Shown one piece after another: positions 8,269 through 16,223 of a stretch of 64,000 bases of DNA. The notes below the pieces were generated by a model. That model was given only the letters and a program-made list of their open reading frames with translations. It made no database searches and had not been told where the DNA came from. Position numbers and translations under genes: made by a program. Numbering within the stretch: position 1 is the stretch's first letter; every line of letters starts with the position of its first letter. Source of the stretch: Bog-473 sp963850095 (lineage in GTDB: Bacteria; Actinomycetota; Acidimicrobiia; Acidimicrobiales; RAAP-2); assembly GCA_963850095.1 (NCBI GenBank), contig CAWKJX010000012.1, forward strand, positions 186,001-250,000. The letters are read 5' to 3'.

Positions 8269-9531
8269 TTACGGGGCGACCGCGGTCTCGATGTGATATC
8301 GCTCGACGTAGTCCTCGAACTCCGTGGCCAGGCCGGCGTACGTCCAACCGAAGTCGGCCGGGTCGTAGCGGTGGCGGCCGAAGAGGTCCGGCGGTCGGTG
8401 TTCGAGGAAGGCACGCATGCGACGGGCGTGCAGCGAACCGACCTCCTCGCCGAAGCACCGGTAGAGCCCTTGGACGGACTCCACCGGATCGCCCACCAGG
8501 GCGTCGTAGTGCAGGTGCTGGCACCAGCCGTCACCGGACCGCTCGTCGAAGGACATGGCCGAGTTGAGCGCGAACGCGCACTTGCGCTTCCACTCCTCGG
8601 CCGTGGGGCGCGGGTCGCTCCGGCTGGTCAGGATCCGCTGGCCGGCGTTGGCCAGGCTGGCCAGCGAGGTGACGACGGGACCCGGGTCACGGTGCGTCCA
8701 GATCACCCGGGCGTCTGGGTAAGCGGACAGCATGGCGTCGAGATGCCACAGGTGATTCGGTGTCTTGAGGATCCAGCGCTCCGTCGGTTGGCGCGACTGG
8801 AGCGTCTGCAGGGCCAGACGGTGCTGCGCGTAGGCGGGCGTCATGTCGGCCTGTTCCAGCCAGCGCGCGTAGGACGGCACGTGGGCCTGGGTCTCGAGAG
8901 CGAGGCTCCGCACGTCGTACATGAACAGTGAGACGCATTCCTCCGCCAGGGTGGCCCCGAAGGGATGCATCGCCTTGAGCGGTGGATTGAGTCGCAGCAA
9001 CCCGTCCAGGTCCTTGGCGGTGCGGGCGATCCGGGGATCTTCCGCCGCCTCCTCCAGGGTGGTCGGTGGGATGGGGTGGGCCGCCTCCCACTGGAGCAGC
9101 GGCCGGGCCACCGGGTCGAGCCCCAGCAGCAGCGACAGCAAGCTCGTGCCGGTCCGCGGCAGCCCCACAATGACCCAGGGTCTCTCAATGCGCTCGTCCC
9201 GCACTTCGGGGTGCTCCACCGACCACCGGTGCAATGCGATGCGGTTCGAGAGGGAGGACGCCAGCATTTTCGAGACGAGGATCCGTCCGAAGGTGGTCAG
9301 CTCGGCCTCGGCCTCGCACGAGCGCAGGAACACCTCGAGCGGCTCACGAAAGGAATCGCCCCCGAAGTCGTCCGACCCCGCCATTTTGGTCGCCGCCTTC
9401 ATGACCGAGGAAGGGCGCAGCGAGGGCGCGTCGAGTCCGAGACGGCCCAGCCCCCGTCCGGCCCAGTTGAGGGCGAGGAGGGGGCGGGTGCGCAATTCGG
9501 AGTCGCGCCACGTGTACTCCACGTCGCTCAC
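8269..9531 (-). CDS. Sulfotransferase family protein
   Basis: This ~420-residue protein has the PAPS-binding loop VGLPRTGTSLLSLLLGLDP in its centre and the 3'-phosphate segment VIWTHRDPGPVVTSLASL later, as in the bacterial aryl/steroid-type sulfotransferase_3 family. Its N-terminal ~120 residues are helical. It would transfer sulfate from PAPS to an alcohol; the acceptor is unknown. The GTG start (9531-9529) overlaps the stop of the dehydrogenase gene upstream (GTGA), which fixes the start and implies coupled translation with that oxidoreductase. Proteins of this family are abundant in mycobacteria and Acidimicrobiia and often sit near lipid or steroid genes. Confidence 0.85.
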   Translation of the reverse strand: MSDVEYTWRDSELRTRPLLALNWAGRGLGRLGLDAPSLRPSSVMKAATKMAGSDDFGGDSFREPLEVFLRSCEAEAELTTFGRILVSKMLASSLSNRIALHRWSVEHPEVRDERIERPWVIVGLPRTGTSLLSLLLGLDPVARPLLQWEAAHPIPPTTLEEAAEDPRIARTAKDLDGLLRLNPPLKAMHPFGATLAEECVSLFMYDVRSLALETQAHVPSYARWLEQADMTPAYAQHRLALQTLQSRQPTERWILKTPNHLWHLDAMLSAYPDARVIWTHRDPGPVVTSLASLANAGQRILTSRSDPRPTAEEWKRKCAFALNSAMSFDERSGDGWCQHLHYDALVGDPVESVQGLYRCFGEEVGSLHARRMRAFLEHRPPDLFGRHRYDPADFGWTYAGLATEFEDYVERYHIETAVAP

Positions 9532-10607
9532 CCGGTCGCGCCCGCCGCACTGCTGCCGCTGCTGCTGCGGTCGACCTCGACCACCGTGCGCCCCACCGAT
9601 CGTCGCGCTTCGTGGTCGTCGAGGGCACGGCCCGCCTCCTCCATGCTGACCCGCCGGCCCACGACGGGCCGGATCTTCCCCGCCTCGGCCAACCGCAGGA
9701 GGTCGGCGTGGATCTCGTCGGCGACGTCGCGCCCGAAGGGGTTGAACCCGAAGCGCCGCATGCCGGGGTCGACCGTGTCCACCCAGGCCAGCATGACAGC
9801 GACGATGTCGATGTTCCCGATGCAGGCCATGCGCAGCGGCCGACCCGTCATGCCGTTGGCGTCGTCGTCGGCGAACCCGACGGCCAGGTAGCGACCACCG
9901 TGGGCCGTGCAGCGCCACGAGCGCTCGACGAAGTCGCCGCCCGTCAGGTCGTAGACGACGTCGGCGCCGGCGTCGCCCGTGGCAGCCAGCACCGCTTCGA
10001 CGAAGTCCTCGGCCGTGTGGTCGACGACCAGGTCGGCCCCCAACGAGGTGCACAGGGCCGCCTTCTCGGCCCCGCCGGCCACGGCGATGACCCGGGCCCC
10101 GGCGGCCAGGCCCAACTGGATGCCGGCCGTGCCGAGACCGCTGGCGGCCGAATGCACCACCAGCGTCTCGCCGGCCTGCAGCCGTCCCCGCCGGAACAGG
10201 GCGAGGTGGGAGGTCTGGAACGTCAGCAGGAAGGCGGTCGCCTCGGCGTCGTCGAAACCGGTCGGGGCGTCGAAGACCGAAATGGCGTCGGCAATGGCGT
10301 ACTCGGCCATGCCGCCCAGGGCGTTCTTGGTGATGGCGACCACCCGCCGGCCCAACCACGCCTCCGCGCCCTCTCCGACCGCGTCGACCACTCCGCACAC
10401 GTCCATGCCGAGCGTGAACGGCGGCGGGGTGGGCACCGAGACGAGGTTGCCCCGGCACCGGTCGATGTCGTTGAAGTTCAGCGAGGCCGCCCGCACCTTC
10501 ACCCGCACCTCGTTCTGGCCCGGCTCCGGGCGCTCGAGCGTGCGCACCTCCAGGACTTCCCCGGGCGGGCCGTGACGGGTCACCTGCACGCCCCTCATAT
10601 CTGCCAC
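9528..10607 (-). CDS. Zinc-independent MDR-family NAD(P)H:quinone oxidoreductase-like dehydrogenase
   Basis: This ~359-residue medium-chain dehydrogenase/reductase has an N-terminal GroES-like domain (RAASLNFNDIDRCRGN, GMDVCGVVDAVG) and a Rossmann domain with the nucleotide-binding SAASGLGTAGIQLGLAAGA. It lacks the structural zinc cysteine cluster, so it belongs with quinone oxidoreductases and enoyl reductases that use NADPH. The start is GTG at 10607 with AGGGAGGG close upstream; the ATG three codons in (10598) is possible but has a long spacer. The final ~12 residues are a Ser/Gly/Ala tail. The coupled sulfotransferase downstream suggests a shared small-molecule pathway. Confidence 0.85.
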   Translation of the reverse strand: MADMRGVQVTRHGPPGEVLEVRTLERPEPGQNEVRVKVRAASLNFNDIDRCRGNLVSVPTPPPFTLGMDVCGVVDAVGEGAEAWLGRRVVAITKNALGGMAEYAIADAISVFDAPTGFDDAEATAFLLTFQTSHLALFRRGRLQAGETLVVHSAASGLGTAGIQLGLAAGARVIAVAGGAEKAALCTSLGADLVVDHTAEDFVEAVLAATGDAGADVVYDLTGGDFVERSWRCTAHGGRYLAVGFADDDANGMTGRPLRMACIGNIDIVAVMLAWVDTVDPGMRRFGFNPFGRDVADEIHADLLRLAEAGKIRPVVGRRVSMEEAGRALDDHEARRSVGRTVVEVDRSSSGSSAAGATG

Positions 10608-10792
10608 GCGCCCTCCCTTTTTCTTTGTTCCCCGAGCTCGCCGGCGCCGTCGATGACGGAATTCCGGTGGCCGTGCGAGGCTAGTCCCCCCGTTTCGGCG
10701 CCCGTTCGAGCTCAGCGGCCACGGCCCCCGGGCCCTTGGCCGGCCTCGTTCTTCCGACGAGCCAGCAAGCTCAGGCTGTCCGGAGCGCGTCC

Positions 10793-11491
10793 CTATTCGC
10801 CGGTGAAGCGAAACTCCGCCTGCCAGGGAGCGTCGGAATGGACGACCTTCCAATAGCGTTTTGCGATGTTCTCGGGATCGAACGCGGTGCCCGCAACGAT
10901 CTGCCCGGCGATGGTCAAGGTCGCCACCCGGATGCCGTCGGGCTCCAAATCGGCACCGAGCATGGTGGCGGCGGATCGGAGCGCTGCCTTACCGAGGGAC
11001 ACGGTCGCCAGGGCCGGGATCGGATAATCCGCGAAGCCGCCCCCCGTGACGATGATGGTGCCCGAGCCCGCCGCCCGCATGGCGGGGGCGGCGACCTGGG
11101 TCACGACAACGGCGCCAATGACGTCGACCGTGTAAGCCGTCTGGAGGTGCTCGACGCTCGAGCTCAGGAGTGTGTCCGGAGCTCCCATGACTGCGTTGTA
11201 GATGATGAGCCCGGGCGCACCCTGCCCGTTGTAGAGCTCGGCCATCCGGGCTCTCAGCCCTTCAGGGACGCTGGCGTCTGCCGCAACGGTGTCGATCCGT
11301 GCCCCGGTTTCAGCCAGACTGTCGGCGAGGTCGCGGAGTCCGTCCGTGCTGCGAGCCACCAAGGTCACCCGATAGCCGCCCTCGGCGAAACGTCGGGCCA
11401 CGGCCATTCCGAGACCCGGTCCGGCCCCGACCAGCACAAGGTGACGCTGGTCGATCGAGGAGCCAGAGGCGCCTACTGAGTCGTCCGGCAT
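10793..11491 (-). CDS. Short-chain dehydrogenase/reductase-like protein lacking the catalytic Ser/Tyr
   Basis: This 232-residue SDR has the cofactor loop VLVGAGPGLGMAVARRFAEG intact (TGxxxGxG class) and a clear Rossmann pattern. At the active site the usual YxxxK is VSLGK (residues 164-168), so the Lys remains but Val replaces the Tyr, and the expected catalytic Ser about 13 residues earlier is in a Gly run (VTGGG). It may bind NAD(P) without classical carbonyl reduction, or use Tyr156. ATG 11491 has AAGGA about 9-10 bases upstream. GC content is visibly lower than in the dehydrogenase upstream, hinting at a different origin. It stands alone, 185 bp from the next minus-strand gene. Confidence 0.75.
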   Translation of the reverse strand: MPDDSVGASGSSIDQRHLVLVGAGPGLGMAVARRFAEGGYRVTLVARSTDGLRDLADSLAETGARIDTVAADASVPEGLRARMAELYNGQGAPGLIIYNAVMGAPDTLLSSSVEHLQTAYTVDVIGAVVVTQVAAPAMRAAGSGTIIVTGGGFADYPIPALATVSLGKAALRSAATMLGADLEPDGIRVATLTIAGQIVAGTAFDPENIAKRYWKVVHSDAPWQAEFRFTGE

Positions 11492-11706
11492 GAGGCTGCT
11501 TCCTTTCGCCGTCGAATGTCGTGGACGGTGGCCATGACACCTTTTCGGGCCGACCCTGCCAGATGGCGCAGTCAGGCGCTACAGCCCGCCAAGTCGGAAC
11601 GACGGAAATGGCCGCAGAAATCATTCGTCGCTCGTCGACCTTCAGATTGTCCTACGCCGATGTTGGCCTCTCGACGGAAGGAGAGCACCCTGTCATCGCT
11701 GGTAGA

Positions 11707-11780
11707 TCAGTTGATGTGGTCCCCGAGATCCCCCTGATGACCAGCGACAGAATCTCGGACGTCACATCGAACGTGGTGTT
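11707..11780 (-). pseudogene. Degenerate fragment of acyl-CoA dehydrogenase 3' end
   Basis: Read on the minus strand this encodes FDVTSEILSLVIRGISG and then, after a one-base deletion, the terminal codons matching GIHIN-stop. It aligns with the C terminus of the acyl-CoA dehydrogenase at 21408 (FEGTSEIQRLVISRAISG); by hand I count about 52 of 65 aligned bases identical, with one lost codon. It is a remnant only. The rest of the 11492-11812 gap holds no gene I can support. Confidence 0.7.
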
Positions 11781-11793
11781 CGCACGTCAAGCC

Positions 11794-11817
11794 ACGTCAG
11801 GACGTCAGGACGTCAGG
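11794..11817. repeat. Three tandem copies of ACGTCAGG
   Basis: The octamer ACGTCAGG is repeated three times without interruption and runs through the stop codon of the methyltransferase gene (11813-11815). A further partial copy (CACGTCA) lies just before it. Function is unknown. Confidence 0.8.
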
Positions 11818-12892
11818 GCCGCGCTTCGTAGACGATATTGAAGGGCGTCTCGGCCACCCGGGCGAAGTGACCGAAGCCGGCGTCGGTCACCACCTCGCAG
11901 ACGCGTGCCTGGCCGGCTTGCGCGCCGAGCGCCAGCCCGACCTCCTGCGACAGGGAACACGGCGTGCACAACAGGGTGGAGAAGCCGTAGTAGGCCCGCC
12001 CGACGGGGTTGAGGTTGTCCTGGACATGGTCGCCGGCGGCGGGCTCGACGATCATCCAGGTGCCATCGGGGGCCAGCGACTGGCGCACGTGACCGGCCGC
12101 GCCCGCGGGGTCGCCCATGTCGTGCAGGCAGTCGAACATCGTCACCAGGTCGTAACCGTCGCCGGGGAACGAACTGGCCGGCGCGGCCTCGAAGTGCACC
12201 CGGTCGGCGACTCCCGCCTCGTCGGCGCGGCGGCGGGCCATGGCGATCGATCCCTCGTGGTAGTCGTAGCCCACGAAGGACGATGCGGGGAAGGCCTGGG
12301 CCATGAGAACAGTCGAGGCACCGTGCCCGCAGCCCACGTCGGCGACGTTGCCACCGGCTGTCAACCGGCCGACCACGCCGTCCAGCGCGGGCAACCACTC
12401 GGCCACCAGGTGCGCGTTGTAGCCGGGCCGAAAGAACCGCTCGCAGCCCTCGTGCACGTCGGTGACGTGATCGTGCCAGCCGATGCCGCCGCCGGTGCGG
12501 ACGACCTCGGCGATACGCGGCGAGTCGATGATGGAGCCGAGCGCGATCTGGAACAATCCCGGCAGGTAGGCGGGGCTCGACTCGTCGGTGAGGGCGACGG
12601 CCTGCTCAGGCGGCAGGACATAGCGGCCCGTCTCGGGGTCGTACTCGACCACCCCGCCGGCCGCCTGCGCGTTGAGCCACTCGCGGACGTAGCGCTCGCC
12701 GGTGCCGGTCCGGTCGGCCAACTCGCTGGAGGTCAGCGGGCCGGCTCCGGCCATGGCCCGGTACAGCCCGAGCTTGTCGCCCATGACCACCAGGGCCGTG
12801 CCGAGCGAGGCCCCGACCTCCTCGACGGCTCGGAACACGAAGCTCATCAGCTTCTCGGTGTCCACCGCTGCTGGCTCTGCGATCGTTGCCAT
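11813..12892 (-). CDS. SAM-dependent methyltransferase with N-terminal winged helix
   Basis: This 359-residue protein has two parts. Residues ~20-110 form a winged-helix dimerisation-type domain (LTSSELADRTGTGERYVREWL), as in O-methyltransferases and the mycobacterial Rv2258c-like group. Residues ~180-340 form a class I methyltransferase domain with motif I VADVGCGHGASTVLMA and post-motifs VGYDYHEGS and MFDCLHDMGD. ATG 12892 has GGAGGG about 6 bases upstream. It is transcribed away from the TetR gene at 12995, and a 24-bp palindrome lies in the shared promoter, so it is very likely repressed by that regulator. Substrate is unknown. Confidence 0.88.
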   Translation of the reverse strand: MATIAEPAAVDTEKLMSFVFRAVEEVGASLGTALVVMGDKLGLYRAMAGAGPLTSSELADRTGTGERYVREWLNAQAAGGVVEYDPETGRYVLPPEQAVALTDESSPAYLPGLFQIALGSIIDSPRIAEVVRTGGGIGWHDHVTDVHEGCERFFRPGYNAHLVAEWLPALDGVVGRLTAGGNVADVGCGHGASTVLMAQAFPASSFVGYDYHEGSIAMARRRADEAGVADRVHFEAAPASSFPGDGYDLVTMFDCLHDMGDPAGAAGHVRQSLAPDGTWMIVEPAAGDHVQDNLNPVGRAYYGFSTLLCTPCSLSQEVGLALGAQAGQARVCEVVTDAGFGHFARVAETPFNIVYEARP

Positions 12893-12920
12893 GATGCCCT
12901 CCAGTCCTCGTAGGGATCCC

Positions 12921-12944
12921 GTATTCGGTCGACCGACCGAATAC
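12921..12944. promoter_or_regulatory. Palindromic TetR operator, copy 1
   Basis: A perfect inverted repeat with 11-bp arms (GTATTCGGTCG and CGACCGAATAC) separated by AC lies between the divergent methyltransferase and TetR genes, 29 bp upstream of the methyltransferase ATG. Its size and symmetry are those of TetR-family operators. A shorter copy of the same core lies at 13013-13028. Confidence 0.75.
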
Positions 12945-12994
12945 TTTGATCACTAGAACACGGCCGTCCTTGACTGTCAAGGGGGGGAAATGCC

Positions 12995-13708
12995 ATGGTT
13001 ATCGGCATGACTTCGGTCGACCGACCGACTCCGGTGAGTCGGGCTGAGCCCAACGGAAAGCGGCGGGGTTCGGGCGAGACCCGCACGACGATCCTCGAGG
13101 CCGCCCGGCAGCGCCTGCTCGACGAGGGTTTTGCCAGGCTCTCGACGCGGGGGGTGGCGGACGCTGCGGGGGTGCCGCTGAGCCAAGTGCACTACCACTT
13201 CGGCTCGAAGCATCAGCTCATTTTGGACCTGCTCGAAGCCGAGAACGCCCGGCGTCTGGTGCGCCAGACCCAGATGTACGCCGAGGACCGGCCGCTCTGG
13301 CAGCGCTACGAGCAGGCCTGCGACTTCCTGGAAGACGACCTCGAGTCGGGGTACGTCCGCGTCTTGCAGGAGATGATCGCGGCCGGCTGGGCCGACACGG
13401 CCATCGGCGCGCGCGTGCGCGACCTGTTGCAGGGGTGGCTCGACTTGATCACCGACGTCGTGCACGAGGCGGAGCGCACCCTCGGCCCCCTCGGCCCGTT
13501 CCCGGCGGCCGAGATTGCGGCCCTGATCGGGCAGGCCTTCCTCGGCGGGGAGGCCATGCTGCTGCTCGGGTTCGATCGCAGCCAGTGGCCGGTGCGCAGC
13601 GCGCTGCGCCGGTTCGCGCTCCTCATCCGAGAGTTGGAGGAAGGCAGGGCCGCGACGGCCGCCCCTGCCGACGGCCACCCGCAAGTGAGCGAGGAGGCGC
13701 GCGGATGA
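12995..13708 (+). CDS. TetR-family transcriptional regulator
   Basis: This 237-residue protein has an N-terminal HTH (TILEAARQRLLDEGFARLST then GVPLSQVHYHFGSKHQLILD) and a C-terminal helical ligand domain with a TetR_C-like pattern. ATG 12995 is preceded by a run of seven G (12981-12987) with a 7-base spacer; ATG 13007 is an alternative. A second operator copy overlaps codons 7-12, so the regulator probably represses itself by blocking its own early transcription. The stop overlaps the ATG of the hydrolase/glycosyltransferase gene (ATGA), so regulator and effector are one transcript. The divergent methyltransferase completes the regulon. Confidence 0.88.
   Translation: MVIGMTSVDRPTPVSRAEPNGKRRGSGETRTTILEAARQRLLDEGFARLSTRGVADAAGVPLSQVHYHFGSKHQLILDLLEAENARRLVRQTQMYAEDRPLWQRYEQACDFLEDDLESGYVRVLQEMIAAGWADTAIGARVRDLLQGWLDLITDVVHEAERTLGPLGPFPAAEIAALIGQAFLGGEAMLLLGFDRSQWPVRSALRRFALLIRELEEGRAATAAPADGHPQVSEEARG
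13013..13028. promoter_or_regulatory. Palindromic TetR operator, copy 2 (inside tetR coding start)
   Basis: TCGGTCG-AC-CGACCGA, a perfect 7-2-7 repeat, is the core of the 24-bp palindrome at 12921-12944. The centres are 88 bp apart, about eight helical turns. Both sites could be bridged by one repressor assembly. Confidence 0.65.
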
Positions 13709-15828
13709 CGCTCGAACTCACCGCCAGGGCTACCCACGAACAGAGCCGCGCCTGCTATCCAGATCAGACGGGATTCGTCGAGCGCGATGGGTGCCAGCTC
13801 TACTTCGAGGTCTACGGCTCGGGCGAGCTGACGGTCTTCCTCCTCCCGACGTGGTCCATCGTCCACTCGCGGCACTGGAAGATGCAGATCCCCTACTTGG
13901 CCCGGCACTGCCGCGTCCTCACCTTCGACGGCCGTGGGAACGGCCGGTCCGACCGCCCGCCGGCCGGATACGACGAGCGCGCCTTCGCGGCCGATGCCCT
14001 GGCCGTGATGGATGCCACCGGCACCGAACGGGCGGCGCTGGTGTCGTTGTCGATGGGCGCACAGCGGGGGTTGATCTTGGCGGCCGAGCACCCCGAGCGC
14101 GTCGAGGCCGCCGTCTTCATCGCCCCGGCCGCGCCCTTCGGCAGGCCGCTGAAGGGCCGCGACATGGTCGGCTTCTGGGACGTGGAGCTCGACATCGACG
14201 AGGGCTGGGCGAAGTACAACCGCCACTACTGGCTGCGCGACTACCGGGGCTTCCTCGAGTTCTTCTTTGCGCAGATGTTCAACGAACCCCATTCGACCAA
14301 GCCGATAGAGGACTGCGTCGGCTGGGGCCTCGAGACCGACGCTGACACGCTCATCGCGACCCAGCTCGACCAGGGCCTCGATGAGGACGAGACGCGCCTC
14401 CTGTGCGAAAGGGTGCGCTGCCCCGTGCTCGTGATCCAGGGGACCGAGGACGCCATCACGGGGAGGCATCGGGGCGAAGCGCTGGCTCAGGCCACGGGAG
14501 GCGAGCTCGTGCTCCTGGAGGGGTCCGGGCACGGGCCCCACGTGCGCGACCCGGTCAAGGTGAACGTGCTCCTACGCGACTTCCTCGTCCCGGCGCGCCC
14601 GGAGACGCTATGGGTCCGGGGCCGTTCGCGCCGCAAACGCGCCCTCTACATCTCGTCGCCGATCGGCCTCGGCCACGCCCAGCGTGACGTAGCCATCGCC
14701 GACGAGCTCCGACTGCTGCACCCCGACCTCGAGATCGACTGGCTGGCCCAACACCCCGTCACCAACGTGCTCGAGGCGCACGGCGAACGCATCCACCCGG
14801 CCAGCCAGTTCCTGGCCAACGAGTCCAAGCACATTGAGAGCGAGTCCGCCGAGCACGACCTCCAGTGCTTCCAGGCCATCCGCCGTATGGACGAGATCCT
14901 GTTGGCCAACTTCATGGTCTTCCACGATCTCGTGCAAGAGGAGGACTACGACATCTGGATCGGCGACGAGGCCTGGGAGCTGGACTACTACCTGCACGAG
15001 AACCCCGAGCAGAAGCGGGCCGGCTACGTCTGGCTCACGGATTTCGTCGGCTGGCTCCCGATGGACGACGGGGGGCTCGCTGAGGCCGCGCTCACGGCCG
15101 ACTACAACGCGGAGATGATTGAGCACATCGCCCGCTTCCCGCGGGTGCGCGACCGTGCGGTCTTCGTCGGGAACCCCGAGGACGTCGTATCCGACGCGTT
15201 CGGACCGGACCTGCCGATGATCGGGGACTGGACGCGCGAGCACTATTCGTTCGCCGGCTACGTGACGGGTTTCGACCCGGCCGCTCTTGCGGATCGCGAG
15301 GCCTTGCGCGCCGAGCTCGGGTATGGCGACGAGTGCCTCTGCATCGTCACGGTCGGCGGCTCCGGTATCGGCGGCCACCTGCTGCGGCGCGTCGTCGATT
15401 CGTACCCTTTGGCCAAGGAACTCGTGCCCGACCTGCGCATGGTCGTGGTCGCCGGCCCACGCATCGAGCCCGGGTCTCTGCCGAGCCGTCCTGGACTGGA
15501 CGTGCGGGCATACGTGCCCGACCTCTACCGGCACCTCGCCGCGTGCGACATCGCCGTCGTTCAGGGCGGCCTCTCGACGGCCATGGAGCTCACGGCGAAC
15601 CGGCGCCCGTTCCTCTACTTCCCCCTCCGCCACCACTTCGAGCAGAACTTCCACGTCCGCCATCGGCTGGACCGCTATGGCGCCGGGCGCTGCATGAACT
15701 TCGAGACGGACGGCCCCGAGGAGATCGCGCAGGCGATCGCGGCGGAGGTGGCCCGGGAGGTCGACTACCGCCCGGTGGAGACCGACGGCGCGGCCCGGGC
15801 GGCGGCCATGATCGGCGAGCTGCTCTGA
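13705..15828 (+). CDS. Fusion protein: alpha/beta hydrolase + GT-B glycosyltransferase
   Basis: This is a 707-residue protein. Residues ~20-300 are an alpha/beta hydrolase: nucleophile elbow SLSMG (Ser116, first Gly of GxSxG replaced by Ser), acid region GTEDAITG and catalytic His in EGSGHGPH. Residues ~309-707 are a GT-B fold like MurG/UGT enzymes: SSPIGLGHAQRDVAIADEL at the acceptor side, VGGSGIGG in the hinge, and the donor-site QGGLSTAMELTANRRPF with FEQNFHV. It could glycosylate and de-esterify the same lipid or polyketide, or the hydrolase may be regulatory. ATG 13705 overlaps the tetR stop and has GAGGAGG upstream. There is no signal peptide, so it is cytoplasmic. The two domains share one continuous frame with no internal start signal. 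Confidence 0.85.
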   Translation: MTLELTARATHEQSRACYPDQTGFVERDGCQLYFEVYGSGELTVFLLPTWSIVHSRHWKMQIPYLARHCRVLTFDGRGNGRSDRPPAGYDERAFAADALAVMDATGTERAALVSLSMGAQRGLILAAEHPERVEAAVFIAPAAPFGRPLKGRDMVGFWDVELDIDEGWAKYNRHYWLRDYRGFLEFFFAQMFNEPHSTKPIEDCVGWGLETDADTLIATQLDQGLDEDETRLLCERVRCPVLVIQGTEDAITGRHRGEALAQATGGELVLLEGSGHGPHVRDPVKVNVLLRDFLVPARPETLWVRGRSRRKRALYISSPIGLGHAQRDVAIADELRLLHPDLEIDWLAQHPVTNVLEAHGERIHPASQFLANESKHIESESAEHDLQCFQAIRRMDEILLANFMVFHDLVQEEDYDIWIGDEAWELDYYLHENPEQKRAGYVWLTDFVGWLPMDDGGLAEAALTADYNAEMIEHIARFPRVRDRAVFVGNPEDVVSDAFGPDLPMIGDWTREHYSFAGYVTGFDPAALADREALRAELGYGDECLCIVTVGGSGIGGHLLRRVVDSYPLAKELVPDLRMVVVAGPRIEPGSLPSRPGLDVRAYVPDLYRHLAACDIAVVQGGLSTAMELTANRRPFLYFPLRHHFEQNFHVRHRLDRYGAGRCMNFETDGPEEIAQAIAAEVAREVDYRPVETDGAARAAAMIGELL

Positions 15829-15923
15829 GTGCGGGAGGCAGGGGAGATCATCTGCCCTCGACCCCCGGCTTTGAAGGCCCGTATTTTCGCTTGACCAGTT
15901 CAGCGCGAGTCTCCTTGCCTCCT

Positions 15924-16223
15924 TCAGGCCACCGCCATTCCTGCGAAATACACCCCGAGCAGAGCGACAGCCATGAGCAAGACCCAGAAATCGGTGAGAC
16001 GGCGAAACGCCTGGGGCGCGCCACGTACCTCCATGAACTCACGCATGATGATCCGGACCTTGATCAACGCCAAACAGATGGCGCCCACGGTCACCACGGT
16101 GCTCGCGGTGGGGATTCCCCGATGCGTGGCCCCATGATCGATCCAAAGGTAGGCCAGCGAAATGGCCACCAGGATCGACCACACCCCGAAGAGCCGTTTG
16201 TTGAACCCGCTGTCCACCCTCAC
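15924..16223 (-). CDS. Cytochrome c oxidase subunit IV-like membrane protein (COX4_pro type)
   Basis: This small protein of 99 residues has three predicted membrane helices (VWSILVAISLAYLWI; VVTVGAICLALIKVRIIM; FWVLLMAVALLGVYF). The LIKVRIIMREFMEVRGAP segment between helices 2 and 3 is typical of prokaryotic subunit IV proteins that accompany subunit III. The GTG start at 16223 overlaps the stop of the subunit III-like gene (GTGA). It is the last gene of a four-gene membrane operon and converges on the fusion gene ending at 15828. No subunit I or II occurs nearby, so its partner is probably not a complete aa3 oxidase encoded here. Confidence 0.8.
   Translation of the reverse strand: MRVDSGFNKRLFGVWSILVAISLAYLWIDHGATHRGIPTASTVVTVGAICLALIKVRIIMREFMEVRGAPQAFRRLTDFWVLLMAVALLGVYFAGMAVA

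Noticed and set aside
15829..15923. Possible terminator hairpin (GGCAG / CTGCC) between the convergent fusion gene and the cox IV-like gene
   Set aside because: Arms are only five bases with a ten-base loop; too weak to annotate.
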